Source: Methanospirillum hungatei
GTDB taxonomy: Archaea; Halobacteriota; Methanomicrobia; Methanomicrobiales; Methanospirillaceae
Length of the DNA stretch: 19,678 nucleotides
NCBI RefSeq assembly: GCF_020216685.1
Contig: NZ_JAIWNS010000110.1
Coordinates: forward strand, 1-19,678
Reading direction: 5' to 3'
Made by a program: the position numbers and the translations under genes. The notes beneath the pieces were generated by a model, which worked only from the letters and a program-made list of their open reading frames with translations, did not search any database and was not told the DNA's origin. This document shows, in pieces, positions 1 through 6,733 of this stretch; positions within the stretch are counted from its first letter, which is position 1, and each line of letters opens with the position of its first letter.

Positions 1-1319
1 CCGATCTTGGGTGTTCCATAAATCAGGATACCAACATACCGGCACTCCTGCTCACTTTGAAGAACCGACAAAAAAGATTTCAGGAGCAGGAAGACCGGAT
101 AAAGAGTTGTGAAGTCGGGCTTCAGGAATTACATGCAAAATTTTGTGGTCTCATTGCAAGGATATCTGAAAAAACCAATGAGATCACCAGAACGAATGAT
201 GCAATAAAGGAGAAGGAATTAGCACTGCAGGCCCTGAAAAACGAGCGAAAAAATACATTTGGAGAGAAGGATACTGACCGTGAAGAGAGACGTCTGGCCG
301 AAGCGGTTAAAATAGCCAGCGAGAACTTCGAGGCCAGGCAGAAGGAGAAGAACGATCTCTCCGCCCGGCTGCAGTCACTGGAAGGTCTTCTTTTAGATCT
401 TGAGAAACGAATTTCAGGAACCCAACACGACATCCGTTCATCTCTTGAAGAATTTCTCTCCCAAATCCGACAGGCAGGGTTTGCAGACGAAGAGGCATAT
501 ACATCTGCCCTGATGAAGCAGGAAGAGATGGTCCGGCTTGAAAAGGTATGGGAAGATATCAGAACCGAAGAGACGCGGATACGAGAGCGGAGAACATCTG
601 CAAAGACCAGGTATGAGGAAGAGCAGAAGAAAAACCTCACGACAAAATCTGCTTTAGACCTGAAAGCTGACCTTGAGGAGTTTCAGAAGCAAAAAGACCA
701 GTATATGGCAGATATTGGGAAGAACCAGGAGAAACTTATCAGGCATGAAGAGATGGTACGGCAGCAGCGGGAGAAGATTGCCATCCGGGATGCCCGGCAA
801 CGGGAGGTGGATAAATGGCACCGGCTCTATGACCTCATCGGCTCAGCGGATGGGAAGAAATTCAGAGTGTTTGCCCAGGGACTTACATTCTGCATCCTCC
901 TCAGTCATGCAAACCGGCATTTGCAACGCATGACCGACCGGTACATCCTCATTCAGGATAAGGATCTCCCCCTTGACATGCAGGTCATCGATACCTGGCA
1001 GGGCGGTGTGATAAGATCGGTAAAGAACCTGTCAGGAGGAGAGATATTCATGGTCAGTCTTGCCCTGGCCCTTGGTCTTTCACATATGGCAAGTCAGAAT
1101 GTCAGGGTTGATTCTCTCTTCCTTGATGAAGGATTTGGAACGCTTGATGAGGATGCTCTTGAAACCGCCCTCTCCACCTTATCCGGTCTTGAACAGGAGG
1201 GGAAACTCATCGGCGTTATCTCACATGTATCGGCACTCAAAGAGAGGATTCCTGTCCGTATATCCATCGAGAAAGGAAGCAACGGGAGGAGTACAATTCT
1301 TCTTCCCTATCTCTTCTGA
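1..1319 (+). CDS. sbcC: SbcC-type exonuclease ATPase subunit, C-terminal part (5' end outside window)
   Basis: The reading frame is open from the left edge (first full codon at base 3), so this is the C-terminal ~438 residues of a protein that normally has about 1000. The first half is a charged coiled coil rich in Glu, Lys, Arg and Gln. The end is an ABC-type ATPase C-lobe: signature LSGGE (about 1030-1044), Walker B with D-loop LFLDEGFGTLDE (about 1117-1152) and H-loop ISHV. The text around the signature (LSGGEIFMVSLALALGLS) matches bacterial SbcC rather than archaeal Rad50. SbcC pairs with the SbcD/Mre11 nuclease to process DNA ends and hairpins in the cytoplasm. The N-terminal Walker A and the CxxC zinc hook are not visible and must lie upstream. 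A TTG at 57 is in frame but is only an internal codon. Confidence 0.9.
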   Translation, partial: DLGCSINQDTNIPALLLTLKNRQKRFQEQEDRIKSCEVGLQELHAKFCGLIARISEKTNEITRTNDAIKEKELALQALKNERKNTFGEKDTDREERRLAEAVKIASENFEARQKEKNDLSARLQSLEGLLLDLEKRISGTQHDIRSSLEEFLSQIRQAGFADEEAYTSALMKQEEMVRLEKVWEDIRTEETRIRERRTSAKTRYEEEQKKNLTTKSALDLKADLEEFQKQKDQYMADIGKNQEKLIRHEEMVRQQREKIAIRDARQREVDKWHRLYDLIGSADGKKFRVFAQGLTFCILLSHANRHLQRMTDRYILIQDKDLPLDMQVIDTWQGGVIRSVKNLSGGEIFMVSLALALGLSHMASQNVRVDSLFLDEGFGTLDEDALETALSTLSGLEQEGKLIGVISHVSALKERIPVRISIEKGSNGRSTILLPYLF

Positions 1320-1356
1320 ATGAAACCTTTATCTTTGTTTATTTCCATCTCCATGT

Positions 1357-1824
1357 ATGGCACCATCACTGTGGTATGGGATTCTCCTCCTCTTCTCCGG
1401 CCTTGTCATCTTCGGAGTGAGTGCGGCAGTTATTGACTCGTCATATGTATACGGGCATCCGCCCAGTGCAGGTAACATTGTCCTCAACTTTGATAATACC
1501 GGCAATGACCTGGACGCGGTTGTGATTGTCACTCTTGGCGGGAATGCCGATCCGCTCTATGCCATTTATATTCCCGCTGAGGATTATGGCAGCATCAAGA
1601 GTATCGGTCAGGGACGATTTGATGTCTATTTTCAGCTTGGGGTGGACTGGGACGAGCGGAACCGTATCTTCCAGGATGGGAAGTTTTTCAAGATCTCAAC
1701 ACCGGTGATCCTGAAGGATAATAAGGATAGCTATACCGTGTATCTCTATGATAAAGAGGGAAAACCAAAGAGAGTGAAAGAGATAACGCAGAAAGAGATG
1801 CCGGATATCAGACCACGGATCTGA
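1357..1824 (+). CDS. Small secreted or membrane-anchored protein of unknown function
   Basis: 155 residues. The N terminus (residues 5-24, WYGILLLFSGLVIFGVSAAV) is a hydrophobic signal or anchor segment, so the rest is probably outside the cytoplasm. The body looks like a beta-sandwich: it has strand-like stretches and the pattern YAIYIPAEDYGSIKSIGQG followed by FDVYFQLGVDWDE. I associate that pattern with secreted or lipoprotein domains of the type 'vYIraGdsftV...G.Yd.YF..G.dWd', whose role I do not know. The C terminus is basic and charged. It starts 37 bases after the sbcC stop, on the same strand. An ATG at 1353 lies in another frame; the ATG at 1357 begins the frame with the signal segment. 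No function is claimed. Confidence 0.75.
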   Translation: MAPSLWYGILLLFSGLVIFGVSAAVIDSSYVYGHPPSAGNIVLNFDNTGNDLDAVVIVTLGGNADPLYAIYIPAEDYGSIKSIGQGRFDVYFQLGVDWDERNRIFQDGKFFKISTPVILKDNKDSYTVYLYDKEGKPKRVKEITQKEMPDIRPRI

Positions 1825-1826
1825 TT

Positions 1827-1916
1827 CCGTATTATTTTATCCTGTTTTCACACTCTTTATAAATCATTGATACATATACACCGTTTTACATAATTTTACA
1901 CCATAGGATAATACGG
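1827..1916. repeat. Inverted repeat flanking the fmdE-cluster promoter region
   Basis: CCGTATTAT at 1827-1835 is matched by its exact complement ATAATACGG at 1908-1916, 9-bp arms 72 bases apart. Both arms sit next to a TATCC/GGATA element (TTTATCC at 1836-1842, GGATA at 1906-1910). The pair brackets the TATA-like element at 1856-1864 in the 152-base gap before the FmdE-family gene. It could be paired operator half-sites, or one arm could belong to a weak terminator for the upstream gene. Confidence 0.45.
1856..1864 (+). promoter_or_regulatory. Possible archaeal TATA box for the FmdE-ABC transporter cluster
   Basis: TTTATAAAT at 1856-1864 matches the archaeal TATA consensus and would place a start near 1885-1890, giving a leader of about 90 bases. 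A second weaker element, CGATATGAAT at about 1937-1946, would give an almost leaderless mRNA. No Shine-Dalgarno stands before the fmdE start codon, which mildly favours the second. Neither is proven. Confidence 0.35.
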
Positions 1917-1976
1917 CCTGATCATTCTTCTCAAACGATATGAATAGTACATTTTTTGTGTTACAAACAAAGATAG

Positions 1977-2426
1977 ATGATCATGAAATGGCATGAACAC
2001 TGCCACTATATGGAGCTCCCCCGTGAATACCCTGTTACAGAACTGGCCAGATTTCATGGACATCTGGGCCCGTTTATTGTAATCGGATACCGGATGGGAA
2101 GATATGCATTACAAAAATTAGGTGACAATCCCTTTGCCATGAAGGCCTGTGTGTATTGTTCAGGCACCACCCCGCAGTCATGCCTCGCTGATGGCGTTCA
2201 GCTGGGGAGCGGATGCACCCTTGGAAAAGGCAATATTGAGATCGTAAAATCTGATGTTGTCTACACCGAGTTCTCATCTGACGGAGCGAAAATCCGTCTC
2301 ACGCCCCTTGCGTTAAAACAGTTGCCCCAGGATACACCTGATTATGAACTCGAGATCGAGAAATATGCTGCTGACCTGTATACCCTCCCTGATGATCAGC
2401 TCTTCTCGGTTGAGGTCCTCTCATGA
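1977..2426 (+). CDS. FmdE-family protein (single-domain, His/Cys-rich)
   Basis: 149 residues with the FmdE family hallmarks: FHGHLGP (H27, H29) and, after C58 and C61, a Cys-containing block ending DGVQLGSGCTLGKGNI (C69, C80). These His and Cys residues are the likely metal site. The N terminus adds HEHCHY (residues 6-11). FmdE proteins are named for their position in molybdenum formylmethanofuran dehydrogenase operons, and their biochemical role is not settled. This copy has only the core domain, without the C-terminal zinc-ribbon-like part seen in longer homologues. It is not beside fmd genes. Its stop overlaps the start of an ABC ATPase by ATGA, so it is translationally coupled to a metal-type transporter. 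The start is ATG 1977; ATG 1983 is an alternative. A metal chaperone or sensor role is inference. Confidence 0.85.
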   Translation: MIMKWHEHCHYMELPREYPVTELARFHGHLGPFIVIGYRMGRYALQKLGDNPFAMKACVYCSGTTPQSCLADGVQLGSGCTLGKGNIEIVKSDVVYTEFSSDGAKIRLTPLALKQLPQDTPDYELEIEKYAADLYTLPDDQLFSVEVLS

Positions 2427-3166
2427 CCTGTGGCAAAGACCACATCATCCAGCTTAAAGAAGTATGGACCACCTATGAAGGCGCAGACCTTCCGGTCATA
2501 AAAGATGTCACCCTCAATATAAAACCGGGCGAGTTTGTCGTGATTGGCGGTCCGAACGGGGCTGGTAAAACCACTCTCCTCGAGACCATTGCAGGACTGC
2601 TTCCGGTGGTCAATGGCAGTGTTCAGGTCTGTGGTCATGACGTCATCAAAGACGGGTGTGCTGCACGAAAGAAGATCGGATATGTCATCCAGAATTTTGA
2701 TTTTCACCCGTACACTCCGTTCACCGTTGAGGAGGTTGTCCTTATGGGTCGGTACGGAAAGCTCGGATGGCTGAAACGTCATTCCAGCAGGGACATGGAC
2801 AAGGTTACATCGGCCATTTGCCAATTGGGGCTCTGCCCGATGCAGAAGAACCAGATCGGAAAACTCTCCGGAGGTCAGCAGCAGAAGGTGCTTATTGCAC
2901 AAAACCTGGCAAAGGATCCAGAGGTTCTTCTCCTTGATGAACCCTTCAGCAACCTTGACATGGTCACTCGGGAAGAGGTCAGCAGACTTCTCTGCCAGAT
3001 AGCCGATGCAGGCATTCCGGTCCTTATCGTATCTCATGCATTTGACGCTCTGCCAGACCGGGACATCAGGGTTGTTGTCATGCAGCATGGGGAGATCATC
3101 CTCAATCAGCTCTCTCATCCGTCTGACGTTGGAAACCTGGTCCGATCTGCCTCGGTGGCAGCCTGA
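2423..3166 (+). CDS. Metal-type ABC transporter ATP-binding protein of the FmdE cluster
   Basis: 247 residues with a complete ABC ATPase: Walker A GPNGAGKTT (about residues 39-47), Q-loop VIQNFDFHP, signature LSGGQQQKV, Walker B LLLDEPFSNLD and H-loop VSHAFD. The setting, between an FmdE protein and an ABC-3 permease, places it with the zinc/manganese/iron uptake class (ZnuC/MntB type). It overlaps the gene before by ATGA and the permease after by one base (TGATG), so stoichiometric co-translation is likely. It should work as a cytoplasmic homodimer that powers the permease at 3166-3996. The substrate is not known. Confidence 0.93.
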   Translation: MTCGKDHIIQLKEVWTTYEGADLPVIKDVTLNIKPGEFVVIGGPNGAGKTTLLETIAGLLPVVNGSVQVCGHDVIKDGCAARKKIGYVIQNFDFHPYTPFTVEEVVLMGRYGKLGWLKRHSSRDMDKVTSAICQLGLCPMQKNQIGKLSGGQQQKVLIAQNLAKDPEVLLLDEPFSNLDMVTREEVSRLLCQIADAGIPVLIVSHAFDALPDRDIRVVVMQHGEIILNQLSHPSDVGNLVRSASVAA

Positions 3167-3996
3167 TGCTGGAATTTCTCATCCCAAATAATGTCATGTG
3201 CCATGCAGTGGAGGCGATGCTCTTTGCCTCCCTGGGATGTGCGCTATTAAGTGTCCTGATCACCCAGATGAACATCTCATCCATCGGGTTTACCATGTCC
3301 CATGCCGCTTTTGCCGGTGGATCAGTCGGGGCATTTTTCGGGTACGCAGTCCTCCCGTCAGCAGTATTCGTAAGTATCCTGACCGCTTTTCTCATGGGGC
3401 CACTCAGTGACCGGACCAGGATGCATACCGATACAACTCTTGGGGTGCTCTTTGGGACCATGATGGCCGTTGCCATCTTCTTTATTGCACTCATGCAGGG
3501 GACGGGAAAAGGCTTTGATGCAAGTTCACTCCTGTATGGAAATGTCATCTCCCTCTATCGGGAGGAGATCTATGCCCTGGCTGTGATCACCTGCATCATC
3601 CTCATATTCCTGATAATCTTTTACAAGGAGATAACCGCGATCGTCTTTCACAAACGTCTTGCCGAGATTGCGGGGATTCAGGTAAAGCCGGTCTACTATG
3701 GGATCCTGTTTCTGATATCAGTCATGGTTGCCCTGAGTATTCCAATCGTCGGCGGGTTGCTCCTGTATGTATGGCTGGTTACCCCAGCTGCGATCGCCTA
3801 CCAGTTCTGTAATACCATGCGGAATATGTTCATCATGGCACCGGTTGTTGCGGTTATTGTCAGTGTGACAGGTGCGATATGTGGCATTCTGTACTCCCTC
3901 CCGGTCGGCCCTCTGACGGCGGTGATTTTTAGCGGCCTGTTTGTCGGTGCAGTAGCAGTATCGCCGAAAAGGAAGATCGTGTTTCACAATCATTAA
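3166..3996 (+). CDS. ABC-3 family metal transporter permease of the FmdE cluster
   Basis: 276 residues, almost entirely hydrophobic with about eight membrane segments, as expected for ZnuB/MntC-type (ABC-3) permeases. Family-like features are the segment with GFTMSHAAFAGGSVGAFFG (compare AGGISHAAFGGIGLG in the ZnuB-like permease at 5127-5960) and VALSIPIVGGLLLYVWLVTPAAIAY near the C-terminal third (compare VGIILVIALLTLPAAIAR). The start ATG overlaps the ATPase stop by one base. It should form the membrane channel with the ATPase upstream and receive substrate from the binding protein downstream. The two permeases in this window are clearly different in sequence, so this cluster is not a recent duplicate of the zinc operon. 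Confidence 0.92.
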   Translation: MLEFLIPNNVMCHAVEAMLFASLGCALLSVLITQMNISSIGFTMSHAAFAGGSVGAFFGYAVLPSAVFVSILTAFLMGPLSDRTRMHTDTTLGVLFGTMMAVAIFFIALMQGTGKGFDASSLLYGNVISLYREEIYALAVITCIILIFLIIFYKEITAIVFHKRLAEIAGIQVKPVYYGILFLISVMVALSIPIVGGLLLYVWLVTPAAIAYQFCNTMRNMFIMAPVVAVIVSVTGAICGILYSLPVGPLTAVIFSGLFVGAVAVSPKRKIVFHNH

Positions 3997-4021
3997 TACG
4001 AAAAATGAAGAAGTAATAATT

Positions 4022-4903
4022 ATGAAGCATTCAGGATTATTACTGATTCTGGGCATCATCATTGCTCTTATTCCGGGTGCAATGGCCCTGAACGTTGTGA
4101 CAACGACCTCCGTCCTGTGGGATCCGGTTCATGAGATTGGTGGCGAGGATGTGAATGTCGTATACATCGCTGACCCGACCGTCTGCCCGCACCTGCAGGG
4201 TGATATTCTGCCAGGCCTGATCCAGAAGAATGCAGAAAACCTTGAGAAAGCAGATCTGTTCCTGGCCCATAACTCCAGTATGGACCTTGCAACCATGCAG
4301 GCGGTAGAGAAATTCCGTGACTCAAACGGGTTTGGAAAGACCAACTGGAAGATCCTAAAGCCGGATACTGCCTGGAACACCCCTGATACCGCTGTGGAAC
4401 TTGCAGACACGGTCCTTGGCTGGCTGAAAGCAGCAGATGCAACAAAAGCAAAGACTTTTGATGAACGTGCACAGGCATACAAAGAGAAGATTATGGCTGC
4501 AGGAACCCTGACCGATGAGGAGAAGAGTCTGCTTGCAAAGAAGTATGCGGTTGTCATGGCCTGGCAGAGAGAGCCGGTAGAGAAATGGCTTGGTCTGAAT
4601 GTGGTTGATTTCTTTGCTCCGGAGTTTGCGTTTGGCGGCAATAAGACACCGGCAAAGGTGGTTGACACACTAAAGGCAGATCCGCAGAAACTCTATGCAC
4701 TTGATCTCCTGCCTGGTGGCGGAAAGATCTACGTGATTGAGAACATGCAGTCAGGTGAGATGGCAAAGGGCATTGCAGAGGCACTGGAGGACATGGCAAT
4801 TTATGCAAACCGCGTTATATTCACCAACTTCCCGAAATCAGTGGAGGGCGTGGACTCAATTCCGGATGTGCTGACATATAACAAGAACCTGGTCCTCCAG
4901 TAA
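4022..4903 (+). CDS. TroA-like substrate-binding protein, atypical ligand set
   Basis: 293 residues. Residues 1-22 are a signal peptide with a likely cleavage after AMA. The body follows the ZnuA/TroA fold order: a first beta strand (NVVTTTSVLWDPVHEIGG), a first ligand loop, a long helix, then a second lobe. The first loop reads DPTVCPHLQGD (C55, H57) instead of the usual SPHTFEPTPS. Where zinc proteins have DPHVW it has AWNTPDTA, and where they have FHPAFGYF it has MAWQREPVEKW, so two of three usual histidine ligands are missing. IENMQSG seems to match the later FAEPEGS segment. It probably delivers something other than simple zinc to the permease at 3166-3996, either a different metal or a chelate; this is inference. 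A gap of 25 bases separates it from the permease, and a T-run follows its stop. Confidence 0.85.
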   Translation: MKHSGLLLILGIIIALIPGAMALNVVTTTSVLWDPVHEIGGEDVNVVYIADPTVCPHLQGDILPGLIQKNAENLEKADLFLAHNSSMDLATMQAVEKFRDSNGFGKTNWKILKPDTAWNTPDTAVELADTVLGWLKAADATKAKTFDERAQAYKEKIMAAGTLTDEEKSLLAKKYAVVMAWQREPVEKWLGLNVVDFFAPEFAFGGNKTPAKVVDTLKADPQKLYALDLLPGGGKIYVIENMQSGEMAKGIAEALEDMAIYANRVIFTNFPKSVEGVDSIPDVLTYNKNLVLQ

Positions 4904-4906
4904 CTC

Positions 4907-4914
4907 TTTTTTTT
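4907..4914 (+). terminator. Oligo-T terminator after the FmdE transporter cluster
   Basis: Eight consecutive T residues begin four bases after the TAA stop of the binding-protein gene. T-runs without a strong hairpin are the usual intrinsic terminators in archaea. Confidence 0.55.
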
Positions 4915-5102
4915 CTCCGGAAACTATAGTAGTAATTTTCATATAGATTATTACCTAACGGATAATGGTACTACTGTGATGATCTCCATGGTGGGAGTAC
5001 ATCAGAAAACCAGTATCAACCGATTCATCATTGCTCCATCAACAAAATCACATAACACCCCGGACAGGTTCAGTACAATCTGCAGGTCATCACATACCCA
5101 CC

Positions 5103-5124
5103 AAAAAAGGGGGACCTTCCCCCT
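5103..5124 (-). terminator. znuB: Hairpin plus T-run terminator of the zinc uptake operon
   Basis: Read on the minus strand, AGGGGGA (5124-5118), loop AGG, TCCCCCT (5114-5108), then TTTTT (5107-5103). The stem is 7 perfect base pairs with a 3-nt loop, starting 2 bases after the TAG stop of the permease gene. It has the form of a bacterial rho-independent terminator. Confidence 0.75.
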
Positions 5125-5126
5125 GT

Positions 5127-5960
5127 CTAATCAGTATTTTGCAGATCTTTTCTAAAACCCCTCACAATACCGCCACCTCCCAATACCAGGAGGTATACGG
5201 CGACACCAAGGAGAATGATGGTAGAGCCTGATGGGATGTCAAAGATCCAGGAGAGAAAGATACCAGATGTTGTCAGAATCATGCTTATCAGAGTAGCCCT
5301 GACCATCATCCCTTTCAGCGTTCCTGAACATGGCCGGGCGATGGCTGCCGGGAGTGTGAGAAGGGCAATGACGAGGATGATACCGACAACCTGGATGAGA
5401 ACCACGACTGATATTGCTATAAGGGACAGAACCACGAGATGCAGACTCCGGGTCGGCAGGTTTGAGATGGTGGCATACTCAGTATCAAATGCCAGAGCCT
5501 GCAGTACCGGGTAGAGGATGCAAAAGAGGAGGACAATACTGACCGCCAAAAGAGCAATCATGGTAAGGTGTTCTGGTGCGACCAGGAGAATATTGCCAAA
5601 GAGATAACTAAAGAGGTCGGGAGTATACCCGGGGGTCAGAGAGAGACAGAGGATACCAAAGGCCATGCCTCCTGCCCAGAACGCACCGATGAGCGTGTCA
5701 ATGTGCTCTTTGGCCCGTTCAACCAGCCCCCAGATGAGAGCAGCAATTCCAAGGGTGAACCAGAAGGCACCGACAAGCGGGTCAATACCCAGAAGATATC
5801 CAAGTCCAATCCCGCCAAAGGCTGCATGGGATATCCCCCCGGCGATCGAGATCATATGCCTGACATAGATATAACTCCCGATAATCCCACAGATGACTGA
5901 GGCCATGAGCCCGGAAAGAAGTGCGGACCTGAAAAATTCAAACCCGAGTGCTTCAATCAT
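5127..5960 (-). CDS. znuB: Zinc ABC transporter permease (ZnuB-like)
   Basis: 277 residues with about eight membrane segments and the ABC-3 family pattern: SIAGGISHAAFGGIGLGYLLG in the N-terminal third, and VVGIILVIALLTLPAAIARP plus a final FDIPSGSTIILLGVAVYLL segment. It is the last gene of the minus-strand operon regulator-znuA-znuC-znuB. Its ATG overlaps the ATPase stop by ATGA, and a terminator follows immediately. The family imports Zn2+, Mn2+ or Fe2+. The zinc assignment rests on the partner binding protein with three histidine ligands and a His-rich loop. Confidence 0.92.
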   Translation of the reverse strand: MIEALGFEFFRSALLSGLMASVICGIIGSYIYVRHMISIAGGISHAAFGGIGLGYLLGIDPLVGAFWFTLGIAALIWGLVERAKEHIDTLIGAFWAGGMAFGILCLSLTPGYTPDLFSYLFGNILLVAPEHLTMIALLAVSIVLLFCILYPVLQALAFDTEYATISNLPTRSLHLVVLSLIAISVVVLIQVVGIILVIALLTLPAAIARPCSGTLKGMMVRATLISMILTTSGIFLSWIFDIPSGSTIILLGVAVYLLVLGGGGIVRGFRKDLQNTD

Positions 5961-6733
5961 GGATGATCTCCATGCCGCTCCAATACCCGGTGTGGAATAT
6001 CTCCATGGGTGATGAGATCAACCGGACACCCGTAGGTTCGGGAGATCATCTCCGGAGTCACCTGATCACTCTCATGCATAAATAAACGCCGGTTCAGACA
6101 GGCCACCCGGTTTACGTGTCGGGAGACCACCCCGATATCATGGGTTATCATAACAATGGTGATCTCCTTTGCTAACGAGGAGAGAAGTTCATAAAAGTGC
6201 TCTTCTGTCGGGGTATCCACGTAGACCGTTGGTTCGTCAAGAATAAGGATGTCAGGGTTTCCGGCCAGAGCCCGTGCAATCAGAGCACGTTGTCTCTCCC
6301 CGCCGGAGAGATCGCGTACCGGCCGGTCACCAAGGGGCTCAGCTGATAGACGGGATAATGCCTTGTCTGCAGCAGCATGATCCTCATGGGTATATCGCCT
6401 GATAACCCCGCTCTTTCTCCCCATCCTGCCGGTCAGAACCATTTCATGAACTGTAATCGGGAAGGAGAAATCAAATGCATGCGTTTGAGGAACATATCCT
6501 ATCCTGGCCCTGGTATCAGGTGTTGCCGGTGAGCCAAAAAGAAGGATCTCCCCGGTATCGCAGGGGATAAGACCGAGGATTGCTCTGACCAGCGTTGTTT
6601 TCCCGGCCCCGTTCGGACCGATGATCGCGAAAAAGTCTCCTTTCCTGACCTGAAAGGTTATCGAATCCAGGACTTTCTGCTGATTTCTGATGATGGATAC
6701 ATTGGTAACCTCAATCACCGGTTCATGATTCAT
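5957..6733 (-). CDS. znuC: Zinc ABC transporter ATP-binding protein (ZnuC-like)
   Basis: 258 residues, complete ABC ATPase: Walker A GPNGAGKTT (about residues 38-46), Q-loop with VPQTHAFDFSFPITVHEMV, signature LSGGERQR, Walker B ILILDEPTVYVDT and H-loop MITHDIG. The Q-loop region 'YVPQ...d.sFPiTV.e.V..Gr' is characteristic of the zinc/manganese transporter branch. It overlaps both neighbours by ATGA. The D-loop reads YVDTPTE, as in many ZnuC/MntB proteins. It powers the permease encoded at 5127-5960. Confidence 0.93.
   Translation of the reverse strand: MNHEPVIEVTNVSIIRNQQKVLDSITFQVRKGDFFAIIGPNGAGKTTLVRAILGLIPCDTGEILLFGSPATPDTRARIGYVPQTHAFDFSFPITVHEMVLTGRMGRKSGVIRRYTHEDHAAADKALSRLSAEPLGDRPVRDLSGGERQRALIARALAGNPDILILDEPTVYVDTPTEEHFYELLSSLAKEITIVMITHDIGVVSRHVNRVACLNRRLFMHESDQVTPEMISRTYGCPVDLITHGDIPHRVLERHGDHP

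Larger units (their letters stand above)
4904..5126. other. Convergent intergenic region between two transporter clusters
   Basis: The 223 bases lie between 3' ends of opposing operons, so no promoter is required. They hold a T-run for the plus-strand cluster, a dyad (AGTAGTA at 4928-4934 and TACTACT at 4969-4975) whose middle contains TTACCTAA and GGATAAT, and a strong hairpin terminator for the minus-strand operon at 5103-5124. I see no convincing gene here. Confidence 0.6.

Noticed and set aside
122..640. Minus-strand frame of 172 codons opposite the SbcC coiled coil
   Set aside because: Its Ser/Arg/Phe-rich composition is the mirror of Glu/Lys-rich coiled-coil codons, typical of a shadow frame.
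2396..3118. Long minus-strand open frame (240 codons) opposite the ABC ATPase
   Set aside because: The plus strand encodes a complete ABC ATPase with all motifs and coupled neighbours; the antisense product has no recognisable features.
5031..5231. 66-codon plus-strand frame in the convergent gap
   Set aside because: It runs into the antisense of znuB, includes the terminator hairpin, and has no start signal or plausible protein features.
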